The position numbers and the translations under genes are program-made. A stretch of DNA of 64,000 nt from Aedes albopictus. Taxonomy: Eukaryota; Arthropoda; Insecta; Diptera; Culicidae. The stretch spans positions 294,973,080 to 295,037,079 of the forward strand of contig NC_085136.1 of assembly GCF_035046485.1 (NCBI RefSeq), given 5' to 3'. A model generated the notes under the pieces. It made no database searches, was not told the origin of the DNA, and worked only from the letters and a program-made list of their open reading frames with translations. Shown piece after piece: positions 55,560 to 64,000 of this stretch (position 1 is the stretch's first letter; the number at the start of each line of letters is the position of its first letter).

Positions 55560-57575
55560 CCTAATGAGTTCCTCCTGGAATTTCCTCCTGGAGTCTCTCC
55601 AGGAGTTTCTTTCAGGGTTCCTGCAGAAGTTCCACCAGAGGTTCCTCCAGAAGTTCCACCAGGGATTTCTCTAGGAGGTCCTCCTGGGATTCCTCCAGGA
55701 GTTTCTCTGAGGGTTCCTTCAGAAGTTCCACCAGGGATTCCTCCAGAAGTTCCTCCTGAGATTCCTGTAGGAGGTCCTCCTCGGATTTATCCAAGAGTTT
55801 TTCATTGCATTCCTCCAGGAGTTCCTCTTGGGGTTTCTCCAGGAGTTCCTGCTCTCTGCTGAGGTTCCTCCAGGAGTTTCCCTTAGGGTTCTTCCAGTAG
55901 TGCCACCAGGGGTTTCTCCAGAAGTTCATACTGAGATTTCTCTAGGAGTTCTTCCAGGAGTTCCTCCAGAAGTTCCTCCTGGGATTCCTCCAGGAGTTCC
56001 TCCTGGAATTTCCTCCTGGGGTTCCTCCAGGAGTTTCTCTTAGGGTTCCTCCAGAAGTTCCACCATGGATTCCTCCAGAAGTTCCTCCTGAGATTCCTGT
56101 AGGATGTCCTCCTGGGATTCCTCCAAGAGTTTTTCATTGTATTCCTCCAGGAGTTCCTCTTGGGGTTTCTCAAGAAGTTCCTGCTGGGGTTCCTCCAGGA
56201 GTTTCCCTTAGGGTTCCTCCAGAAGTGCCACCAGGGGTTTCTACAGAAGTTCCTACTGAGATTTCTCTAGGAGTTCCTACTGAGATTTCTTCAGGAGTTC
56301 CTCCTGGAATTTCCTCTTGGGGTTCCTCCAGGAGTTTCTCTTAGGGTTCCTGCACAACTTCCATCAGGGATTCCTCCAGAAGTTCCACCAGGGATTTCTC
56401 TAGGAGGTCCTCCTGGGATTTCTCCTGAGATTCCTGTAGGAGGTCCTCCTGGGATTCCTTCAAATTTTTTTCATTGTATTCCTCCAGAAATTCTTCTTGG
56501 TGTTACTCCAGGAGTTCCTGCTGGGGTTCCTCCAGAAAATCCACCAGGGATTTTTTCAGAAGTTCCTCTTGAGTTTTCTCTAGCAGTTCCTCCTGGGAAT
56601 TCTTCCTGGGGTTCCTCCAGGAGTTTCTCTTAGGGTTCCTCAAGAAGTTCCACCAGGGATTCCTCCAGAAGTTCCTCCTGAGTTCCCTGTAGGAGGTCCT
56701 GCTGGGTTTCCTCCAAGAGTTTTCATTGTATTCCTCCACGAGTTCCTCTTGGGATTTCTCCAGGAGTTCTGCTGGGGTTCCTTCAAAAGTGCCACCAGGG
56801 ATTCCTCCAGAAAATCCACCAGGGATTTCTTCAGAATTTCCTACTGATACTTCTCTAGGAGTTCTTCCAGGAGTTTCTCCTAGGATTCCTCCAGGAGTTC
56901 CTCCTGGAATTTCCTCTTGGGGTTCCTCCAGGAGTTTCTCTTAGAGTTCCTGCAGAAGTTCCACCAGGGATTCCTCCAGAAGTTCCACCTGAGATTTCTC
57001 TAGGAGGTCCTCCTGGAATTCCTCCAGAAAATCAACCAGGGATTTCTTCAGAAGTTCCTTCTGAGATTCCTCTAGGAGTTCCTCCTGGGATTTCTTCCTG
57101 GGGCTCCTCCATGAGTTTCTCTTGGGGTTCCTCCAGAAGTTCCACCAGGGATTCCTCCAGAAGTTCCTCCTGAGTTCCCTGTAGAAGGTCCTCCTGGGAT
57201 TCCTCCAAGACTTTTTCATTGTATTCCTCCAGGAGTTCCTCTTGGGGTTTCTCCAGGAATTCCTGCTGGAGTTCCTCCAGAAGTGCCACCTGAGATTCCT
57301 CCAGAAAATCCACCAGGGATTTCTACAGAAATTCCTCCTGAGATTCCTCTAGGAGTTCCTCCTGGGATTTCTTCCTGGGGTTCCTCCAGGAGTTTCTCTT
57401 AGGGTTCCTCCAGAAGTTCCACCAGGGATTCCTCCAGAAGTTCTCCAGCAGTGTCCTTTATGGTTCCTCCAAGAGCCACCGGGGATTTCTCCAGAATTTC
57501 CTCCTGAGACTCCTCTAGGAGGTCTTCCTGAAATTCCCACAGGAGTTTCTCCTGGGGTTCCTGTAAGCATTTGCT
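55560..57575. repeat. 12-bp-family minisatellite with higher-order units
   Basis: TTCCTCCAGGAG / TTCCTCCTGGGA units repeat at 12 bp. A marker phrase (TTTTCATTGTATTCCTCC, first copy TTTTTCATTGCATTCC) recurs at about 55800, 56132, 56470, 56721 and 57214, so segments of 250-490 bp are themselves duplicated. Minus-strand frames with EELLEESQEELLEE and plus frames with PPGVPPGIPPG are by-products. Confidence 0.85.
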
Positions 57576-58079
57576 TACTTTATTCATATCACTTAAAGCC
57601 CCTCTCGCAATAATTACAGCCAGTTTTTTTTTATGGAGTGGTTTCCCCGGAATAATTATTAATTAGGCGTAATATTTAAGTTATTTCTATGGGGGTTACG
57701 AGTACAGGAGGCGCTAAGATTTGGAGTAACCAGCTCTGATTTTACCATGAGAGCACTGATGGAGACGCATGGTTGCCCAAAACCATACCACCCATTAGCT
57801 TCAATTTCATAGAGCAAAACAAAGCGCACCTAATCTTTACGGCCCATTATTCGTGCAAGGCATGACGACGACGTGCGTATGCGATCGTTAACGGGCCATA
57901 TTCAAATGATAGTGCGGCCGGCGGGGCAAACCATTAACACCAAATAGCGCAATTCACATATCAAATCAATTGTCAACAAAGGCCACCCGCCACCGCCACG
58001 CTGCTAGAAGCTAAATGGGTTTGAACTTCCATACGTACGTACATAGCCTTAGCTGGAACGCGATCAACCGCTAATCTCC
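57576..58079. other. transition to single-copy DNA
   Basis: 57630-57760 is the diverged copy of the 34177-34340 repeat. From 57780 the sequence has balanced composition without repeats and could be regulatory. Confidence 0.4.
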
Positions 58080-58211
58080 TCAACAGCAGGCCCTATCGGG
58101 AAGGCGGCTGCCATTCTCGCGCGCGACTTCGCCGTCGTCGTTGAGCGTGATATTTACCTCTGGGACGCAGTGGGTTCCGGCGACGGGAATGAAGGCGGCG
58201 TGATACTGCTG
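58080..58211 (-). CDS. candidate terminal coding exon, unknown protein
   Basis: On the minus strand a TACTAAC branch-point-like motif and a pyrimidine tract ending in CCCCCAG (acceptor at 58212-58214) precede 44 codons closing with TGA at 58080-58082. The peptide starts QQYHAAFIPVAGTHCVPE and continues VNITLNDDGEVARENG. About two-thirds of codons end in G or C, unlike the AT-rich surroundings but like real Aedes coding exons. An in-frame stop lies just upstream of the acceptor. A GTAAAT after the 18th codon could be an alternative donor. I do not recognise the family. Upstream exons would lie at higher coordinates or outside the window. Confidence 0.35.
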   Translation of the reverse strand, partial: QQYHAAFIPVAGTHCVPEVNITLNDDGEVARENGSRLPDRACC

Positions 58212-58529
58212 CTGGGGGAATGGAAGTTAGTAAACAACTACCCGATTCATATGTGAGGATTGATTGCGTGTCTGTGTTAGTGCAAATGCTCCACGATGAG
58301 TTACCACCCATCGCGCGGTGGGACACGCTCTCAGCCTAAACCCAAACAAAAATAATAACAATTCACCAACACAATCCAAGCAGAGTCCATTACATGGGGC
58401 GGCCGTTTATATGCGTCGCTCAGTTGTAGCTGGTGAGTGATTGAGCGACGACCAACCCTGCCGGGCGACCGAGCCAAACCGAACCTAACGGAAGCTAGCG
58501 ATCCGGTCGCCCGGAGAGAGCACCCGCTC

Positions 58530-59179
58530 AGTTCCGCAGGTACCGTCGTGAAAATCGGTCGAACTGGATTTCGTCGTTTGATTTCGGAGTGATAGCGAAC
58601 GAGGCAAGTGTGTACACTGACTGTCTATTAGTGGTGGGTAGGGAATTTCGCCGGGTTGCTACCACCCCCGGCCTGCTAGGGTACGGGAGGGTACGGGAAG
58701 TTGCGTTTCGCTTTTTTTCTTCATCGTATAGCGAGCCCAATATAGCAGGCTGGTGCGGAGCAGTGGGTGTTTGTCGCCTACTTTGTATGGATGGTGGGCG
58801 GTGTACTGTTCAGGTGTTTTCTGTGGGATTTTTGCATCACGTCGATAGTTGGAGACAGTTTTCTTGCTCGGGATCGTAGGCGTATCGCAAAAGAAGCATG
58901 AGCAACTGCAAGTTACGAGCCCGGATTAGACTAGGGGATTAGTGTGGTAAATGTGTTTTCAATAGCGACGAGTAGTTCCCGGGGGAAGCAATGATGAATA
59001 TTTCACTTGAAAGAGCGATGAAAGGAAAGTTTCTATTTATCGGTTCGAGCGCACTTTCAAACGAATCCAAGTTGTTCTCAATGTCAAGGGTGGAAGCGTG
59101 TTGGAGTGAAACCGTTGTGGCTGCGGTGTGTCACCTTCAAGAGAAAAACTAAAAAGAAATAAGTATCCCAGGAACATGT
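58530..59179 (+). promoter_or_regulatory. candidate Inr+DPE promoter and 5' exon
   Basis: TCAGTT at 58528-58533 matches the insect initiator TCAKTY with +1 at 58530. GGTCG at 58557-58561 falls exactly at +28 to +32 and fits the DPE consensus RGWYV. There is no TATA box, as usual for DPE promoters. Surrounding DNA is GC-richer and repeat-free. A GTAAGT donor at 59180 would end a 650-bp first exon. A 96-codon frame (58589-58879) would be an upstream ORF. No downstream exon is visible in the window. Confidence 0.35.
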
Positions 59180-59779
59180 GTAAGTGAATGTGATCATGAT
59201 AAGTACCCGTGGACGGGGGAGTTATGTCACAAATGGTGCTTCTGCTCTAATGGTTCCTCCGTGAAATGCCGACAAAAGAATGCTCTAATGGGGATATGAT
59301 TGTTTTAGTGTGTGCATTATTTACATTGTTTTCATATTTCCGCTAAGTTTAATTCTGGAAAACATGCACTTCGGACGTAAGCAAGATTTTCATACTTTTT
59401 TGCGAACCAACACAGCTTAATTTCGATCTCCGTTGGCAGTTTGTCTTGTCTATCCTCTATGCAGCGAAGCCATCGCCTTCTTCCGGACCGCTATCTCTTC
59501 CAATGGTTCATTACCGCGCGTAATCGATGCCTAAATACATTCAGTCTCGTTAGCCGCTGTCCAAGTTGAATGAGTGCGCTAGGATATTGACAAGGCTCTT
59601 GGATTCTCCCTGTTGGCTTCTCTCTCCATTTTATTTCTGGTGTGTAAGCAACCTAAAGTGTTTCTTCCAATGATATGTTCATTTTAATGCGCTCAAAATC
59701 TTTATTTTATTAAAATGTACAAACAGATTACACTCATTCAAAGAAGTTATTCTGGTTAGAGGGTTCAAAAAATCTCAGG
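59180..59779. other. single-copy-like spacer
   Basis: No repeat and no coding frame above 60 codons. It would be intronic if the candidate first exon is real. Confidence 0.4.
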
Positions 59780-59986
59780 TTAAAAATTGAGAGGGATCCC
59801 GGGAGGAATCATGGAAGAAATTCCAGGAGGATTCTTGGGAGGGATCCAGGAAGAATTCTGGAGTCCCAAGCGATTTCAAGAAGTATCAAGAAGCCTCTGG
59901 GGCTCTATGAGAGTGTCAGGGACGTCTCACAAAGTTTCAGGTGGATCAATCTCAAGGGCGCTTCAGAGTTTCAGGACGTTTCAGTG
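59780..59986. repeat. degenerate satellite, split by LTR element
   Basis: GGGAGGAATC, GGCGCTTCAGAGTTTCAGG and similar phrases; continues at 63837-64000 on the other side of the LTR element. Confidence 0.5.
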
Positions 59987-60103
59987 TGTAGAAAACACAC
60001 TTTACTGTTCGGTTTACTAATTAACAATGTCTTTATTGTAGCCTTCTCCTGTCAGTCCTCCTGGCACAGCCTCCTATAACTAATGATGTTTCGCTACACT
60101 ACA
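59987..60103 (-). repeat. 3' LTR (117 bp)
   Basis: It ends (minus strand) in TTTTCTACA and contains AATAAA on the minus strand. It differs from the other LTR by one base at the fifth position of the plus-strand copy. Confidence 0.9.
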
Positions 60104-60118
60104 TCTCTCCCTTTTTCC
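60104..60118 (-). other. polypurine tract of minus-strand LTR element
   Basis: Minus-strand GGAAAAAGGGAGAGA abuts the 3' LTR. Confidence 0.7.
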
Positions 60119-60904
60119 AATAAATATAAAATATAAAATCAAAGTTCAACAGACAACACTGACAACAGTAATGTGAATGATGCACTTAAGTATTTGAAAC
60201 CCAACATGCCTTAAGATGTCCTCCTACTATTTTATATTCCATGCACTTATTCGAGTATACGTATCTTGACTTCAATACTGGTGAATACTGGACTACATCA
60301 CGGAAACTACTTTGGTCGTCCATTGATAAGCAGCATTATTCGTCGTCTATGTCATCACGTTTATCTAAATAGGGTGGGGAGTATATTTCAAATTATTAAA
60401 TAATTATTATAAAGCAATGCTCGATACTTAACTCTTCTCTTCCCTCTTCGATACAGACATTATCTTTCCTCTTTCCACAAATGGAAAGTCTTACCTTACG
60501 CTTGCAGTTTCTGTGGCCAATGTTAACTGGGTTACAATACAATTCCTAAATAGAATTTTTAAAATAAAATAGTTTCAATTTAGTTTGTTTTTTTTTTCGT
60601 GCGTCTCTCTGACACTCAAGAGGATGAAGTAAAATTTCTAAGACTTTCTGTATCTTTGGATTGCCAAATGGCCTGAGATGAATCTCCTACATTTGTTTTT
60701 TTTTTTTTGTTTTAAACCGAAACCTTGACTTTTCCTTGCACTTCCCTTTACCATAGATGGACTGAGGTTTCACCTCCTACATCTCATGGTAGACTGGATT
60801 GGCAGATGGTCTACATTTTACAGGTTGAAACCTTGTTTTTTTTATATGACTTAGTAATTGTAACATCAAAAACGCAATTTGAATTTTTCATACGTGCTTT
60901 TCAA

Positions 60905-61430
60905 GAAACGGACTGGATGATTCGTTTTATTCCTTCGATTCATTCTTTAATCGGGCCGAATTTCAACGATCTCCCTACGCTCTTTTGACAGAAATGGACC
61001 AGGAACATTTTTCCTCTTCATTTCATACGGAGAAGTAGACCGGAATCAGTGTCCCCTTTACTCTCTTCTATTTACCCAGGAGCGGACCGGACGATCTGTT
61101 TTATTCCTTCACTCCATACTTGGAGTGGACCGAATTTCAACAATCTCCCTTCGTTCCTGTTACAGAAACGGACTGAGATTTACAAACCTCCTTCGTTTCA
61201 TACGGAGATGTAGACCGGAATCAATGTTCCCTTTACTCTCTACTGATCAACCAGGAGCGGACTGGACAATTTATGTTATTCCTACATTTCATTTCAGAAA
61301 TGGACTGAATTCCCACAATCTCCCTACGCTCCTTTATCAGAAACGGACTAGGATTATCATATCCTCTTCGTTCCTTATGGAGAAGTAGACCGGAATAACT
61401 CAGAGTATTCCCTTTACTCTCTGCTGAAGA
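60905..61430. repeat. ~175-bp tandem repeat inside the LTR element
   Basis: Three units aligned on GTAGACCGGAAT (about 61030, 61207, 61385) and on TTTTATTCCTTC-type text after GGACTGGA/CGGACGAT (about 60912, 61088, 61263). A degenerate half unit lies on each side. Two 87-codon plus-strand frames lie within them, antisense to the element. Confidence 0.75.
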
Positions 61431-63697
61431 AACTAGAGTTGTTCAAAAAAGTAATGCTCCTTCATTTCATTTTAGAAATGGACCGAACTGTACACATACA
61501 TAGACTCAAACGGATTACGATTCTTTAATCCTCTTTGCTCTTTGAATCACTTTCAGTAATATTTACTAATCATCTCCAGCAATCCAATGTATTCGGTTTA
61601 TTCAAGGAATGGACAGAACAACAACCTCCGTATATATATATTTTTTAAATTCTTTTCAATCTTCTGATGTATTAGGAAGAATTATTACGCCACATGTTGA
61701 TAGTTTAAATTAGATGTTGAACAAAACATTTTACCTAACGTTAATATATATGGAGGTATCAGACAATAATTTTGAACAGACCCACCTGGTAAAAACCAAC
61801 CACATATTACAGTTCCCTCTGAGAAAACAGTATCCCCTTGTCGAAACGTCGGGTGAGCAATATAACTCGTTTTTAAAGCCTAAGACTGCGTAGCCGTTAA
61901 CCAATAGAGTCAACCTTACAGTCGATTTCCAACAGCATCAAATAATCCCTTAATATAAGTTTTCCGTGCAAAACGTGTTTCGTATGTTTCTGCCATATTT
62001 TTTTTTACAACAGTTTTGTAAAGTTTTATCCACATTTATTGTTTTTAGAAAATCAATCCCAAGTGACCCTTCAATTCAATTACCCAAGACTTTCAATAAT
62101 GGTCTTTTAATCGTCATTCTGCATTTTAAATTGCACCATCATTATGTTGTCTTCAATATTTTTAAGTACTATAAAGTTCACCATAACTGCACGATTTATT
62201 GAAGTTCATGCATTTTTTTCCGTTGCCATAAAGTTTGACGAAATGCTTACCTAGTTCACGTGCCTCCAATAACAAAGTGCGATGTCATGAAAACAAAATG
62301 TTTTAATTCAAATTTCCATTTTTTTTGGGAAGGTTTGAGTAAAAAGGCATATAAAATATAACTACTAAAATATACAGCTAATGCTAACAAACAAACCATT
62401 TTTTCGGTAAGGTGTACTTAATTCAAGTATATAAGAACAATTTAGCATAGCATCGCCCATAATGTATAGACCTAAAGCAAACATTCAACTATGCTATTTT
62501 TGTGATAAGCCTAAAACGTCCAATTTAAGTGCTCAAACTTAAGTCATAAATTGCTGGTTTTTCTAATATTTGATTGAAGTCATTTGTGTTGTAGGTGCAT
62601 TTATTATGTAGAAATAAAGTCAAAGAATCTGTACATTCGTACTTATTTTGAATACAATGATTACACAAGGGCACAAATTGATAACAAATAACATTGTAAA
62701 AATAGACTGGTATAAGTCTGTTAAGTATATATTAATTAGAACATCTTCACAATTTGTAAATGAATTAGAAAACATCACCTTTTAGGTTCACTTTTTCCTT
62801 TTTTTTCAATATTTTTTTTTAGTTATATGCCACACAAACATTTTTTTAATAGTACATTGAAATTTAAATTTGATTGTGAAGGTAGTTGGGATAAACGTTT
62901 CATAACTCATATGTACAGCTATTAAATGTTCCACAATTTACGCATCACAACACAACGTAACATCATCGAGTTATGTACGTGGGAATTAAATTGTCCGTTC
63001 CATCAAATGTGGCTCACTGTGAGCATAATCAAGCTTTAGTTCGTGATACACCACTAAAAATTGATTGAGTTTGAGATTTCTAGCAAGTAGGCTATGATGT
63101 CGGGGGACCATTATTACTGAAACTGTCAAGAGGTAAATATTGAGAAAACTTACACTGATAATGCAACTTCAATGTATAAAGCTCAGCGCTAACGAGATTT
63201 GAATCTCGTTATTAGTGCTTATTTTCATATCATACTATAGGTTTGTTTTTCGGAGCTCAGTGTAAATACCATGAAAATCATCAATTCCACCGCCAAGTCC
63301 ATAAGCATCTCTGTACATATCCTACTGCAATCAATAAAATACATCATCGCACATCAACATATCTTACATTAACATCTACAACCAAGGCAATACACTACGC
63401 TTGCAAAGCCACAGTAGTAAATCCAACCCTTGATCCTACCTGAATCCAAACGTGCTGCTTATAGGGTTAAACCTTCTTTCAAGTATCCGCGTCTTGATCC
63501 GCGTTGCTCTTTTCACATGCTTGAAAGGCCCTTCATGCGGCTTTACTCCAGGTCCTCATCGACTTCTACTTTCTGTTCCATCCGAATCCCGATAAAGACA
63601 TCCGATTGATGCTGCTTGTCTGGTGTTTGGTACGTTCCAGTAGGTTCCGGTATTCCTTCTTCCATCCACGATCGGACTTCCTCCTGCGCGTGTTTCG
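61431..63697. other. AT-rich interior of the LTR element
   Basis: No gag, protease, reverse transcriptase or integrase motif in any frame. The longest frame is 78 codons. Confidence 0.55.
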
Positions 63698-63713
63698 ATT
63701 AATCTCGTCGCCA
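63698..63713 (-). other. probable primer binding site of minus-strand LTR element
   Basis: Minus-strand TGGCGACGAGATTAAT begins one base after the 5' LTR; the tRNA is not identified. Confidence 0.6.
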
Positions 63714-63714
63714 A

Positions 63715-63831
63715 TGTAAAAAACACACTTTACTGTTCGGTTTACTAATTAACAATGTCTTTATTGTAGCCTTCTCCTGTCAGTCCTCCTGGCACAGCCT
63801 CCTATAACTAATGATGTTTCGCTACACTACA
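63715..63831 (-). repeat. 5' LTR (117 bp)
   Basis: Identical to 59987-60103 except for one base. Followed on the plus strand by the duplicated CAGTG. Confidence 0.9.
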
Positions 63832-63836
63832 CAGTG

Positions 63837-64000
63837 GATATAAGGGGTTTCCAGGAGAATTCCAGATGGTCTCAAGGAGTATCCAGGGTCTCAAGGAGGT
63901 TTAGGAGATACCAAGGGATCTCAGAGGCGATTTAAGGACAAACGTCTTGAAATCCCGCTTCAACAGTGTATCAAAACTACAGACAAGCTTCAAACAACAG
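63837..64000. repeat. degenerate satellite, right part
   Basis: GGGGTTTCCAGG, GGTCTCAAGGAGG and AAACGTCTTGAAATCCC continue the array interrupted by the LTR element. The window ends here. Confidence 0.5.

Larger units (their letters stand above)
59987..63831 (-). mobile_element. 3.8-kb LTR retrotransposon, minus orientation, no pol
   Basis: Direct 117-bp repeats at 59987-60103 and 63715-63831 differ at one base. Read on the minus strand they start TGTAGTGTAGCG and end CTACA/TTACA. The 5-bp target CAGTG is duplicated (59982-59986, 63832-63836). On the minus strand TGGCGACGAGATTAATC lies one base after the 5' LTR (primer site), and GGAAAAAGGGAGAGA precedes the 3' LTR (purine tract). The 3.6-kb interior is AT-rich with only short frames, so gag and pol are absent or fully decayed. 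The near-identical LTRs argue for a non-autonomous element that moved recently. Confidence 0.9.

Noticed and set aside
1..64000. Endogenous viral sequences (common in Aedes genomes)
   Set aside because: I looked for polymerase, nucleoprotein or glycoprotein-like frames and saw none; the RT fragments are of LINE type.

Overview
The window is nuclear DNA of a culicine mosquito, most likely Aedes (aegypti-like). The evidence is a spliced insect-type lysyl oxidase gene with small GT-AG introns and one giant repeat-filled intron, a SINE that looks like Feilai, many short inverted-repeat elements, decayed non-LTR retrotransposons, and large fields of degenerate minisatellite. There is no operon structure and no prokaryotic signal. 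The species call is inference from repeat style and the gene.

Layout. 1-11.0 kb: nested transposon debris, including a block repeated at 22.2 kb, a 1.4-kb insertion bounded by 24-bp direct repeats, a reverse-transcriptase pseudogene, a Feilai-like SINE with target-site duplication (TSD), and a 1.7-kb TIR element lying in an older LINE remnant. 11.6-30.1 kb: one confident protein-coding gene on the plus strand, a lysyl-oxidase-like 2 (two SRCR domains plus a LOX domain). It has six coding exons that join in frame to 510 residues. Its third coding intron (16.2 kb) holds a complete short non-autonomous LTR retrotransposon, foldback elements, MITEs, a 134-bp tandem repeat rich in YY1/Pho-like motifs, and two more LINE pseudogenes. 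30.2-35.9 kb: tRNA-derived SINEs, a hAT-type MITE and decayed 12-bp-family repeats.

36.0-42.2 kb is a 6.2-kb minisatellite with an 11-bp unit and a higher-order cassette structure. 43.3-57.6 kb is repeat-dominated: a degenerate 12-bp-family minisatellite, MITEs, and a 4.1-kb element with TA-flanked terminal inverted repeats that encloses 19 tandem copies of a ~136-bp satellite, itself split by a 649-bp insertion. 57.8-59.3 kb is the only other stretch that looks single-copy and functional: a possible terminal coding exon on the minus strand with strong GC3 bias, and a candidate Inr+DPE core promoter on the plus strand. 60.0-63.8 kb is a second LTR element with 117-bp LTRs, in minus orientation with intact TSD.

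Functionally the window is one secreted copper amine oxidase gene in a sea of repeats. The most unusual items are (i) an array of hairpin-forming motifs with compensatory base changes in the leader of the first LTR element, (ii) the 11-bp minisatellite whose period makes every reading frame encode the same repeat peptide, (iii) the satellite enclosed by TIRs, and (iv) the candidate hidden exon and promoter near 58 kb. All boundaries were read by eye, so coordinates of decayed elements are approximate.
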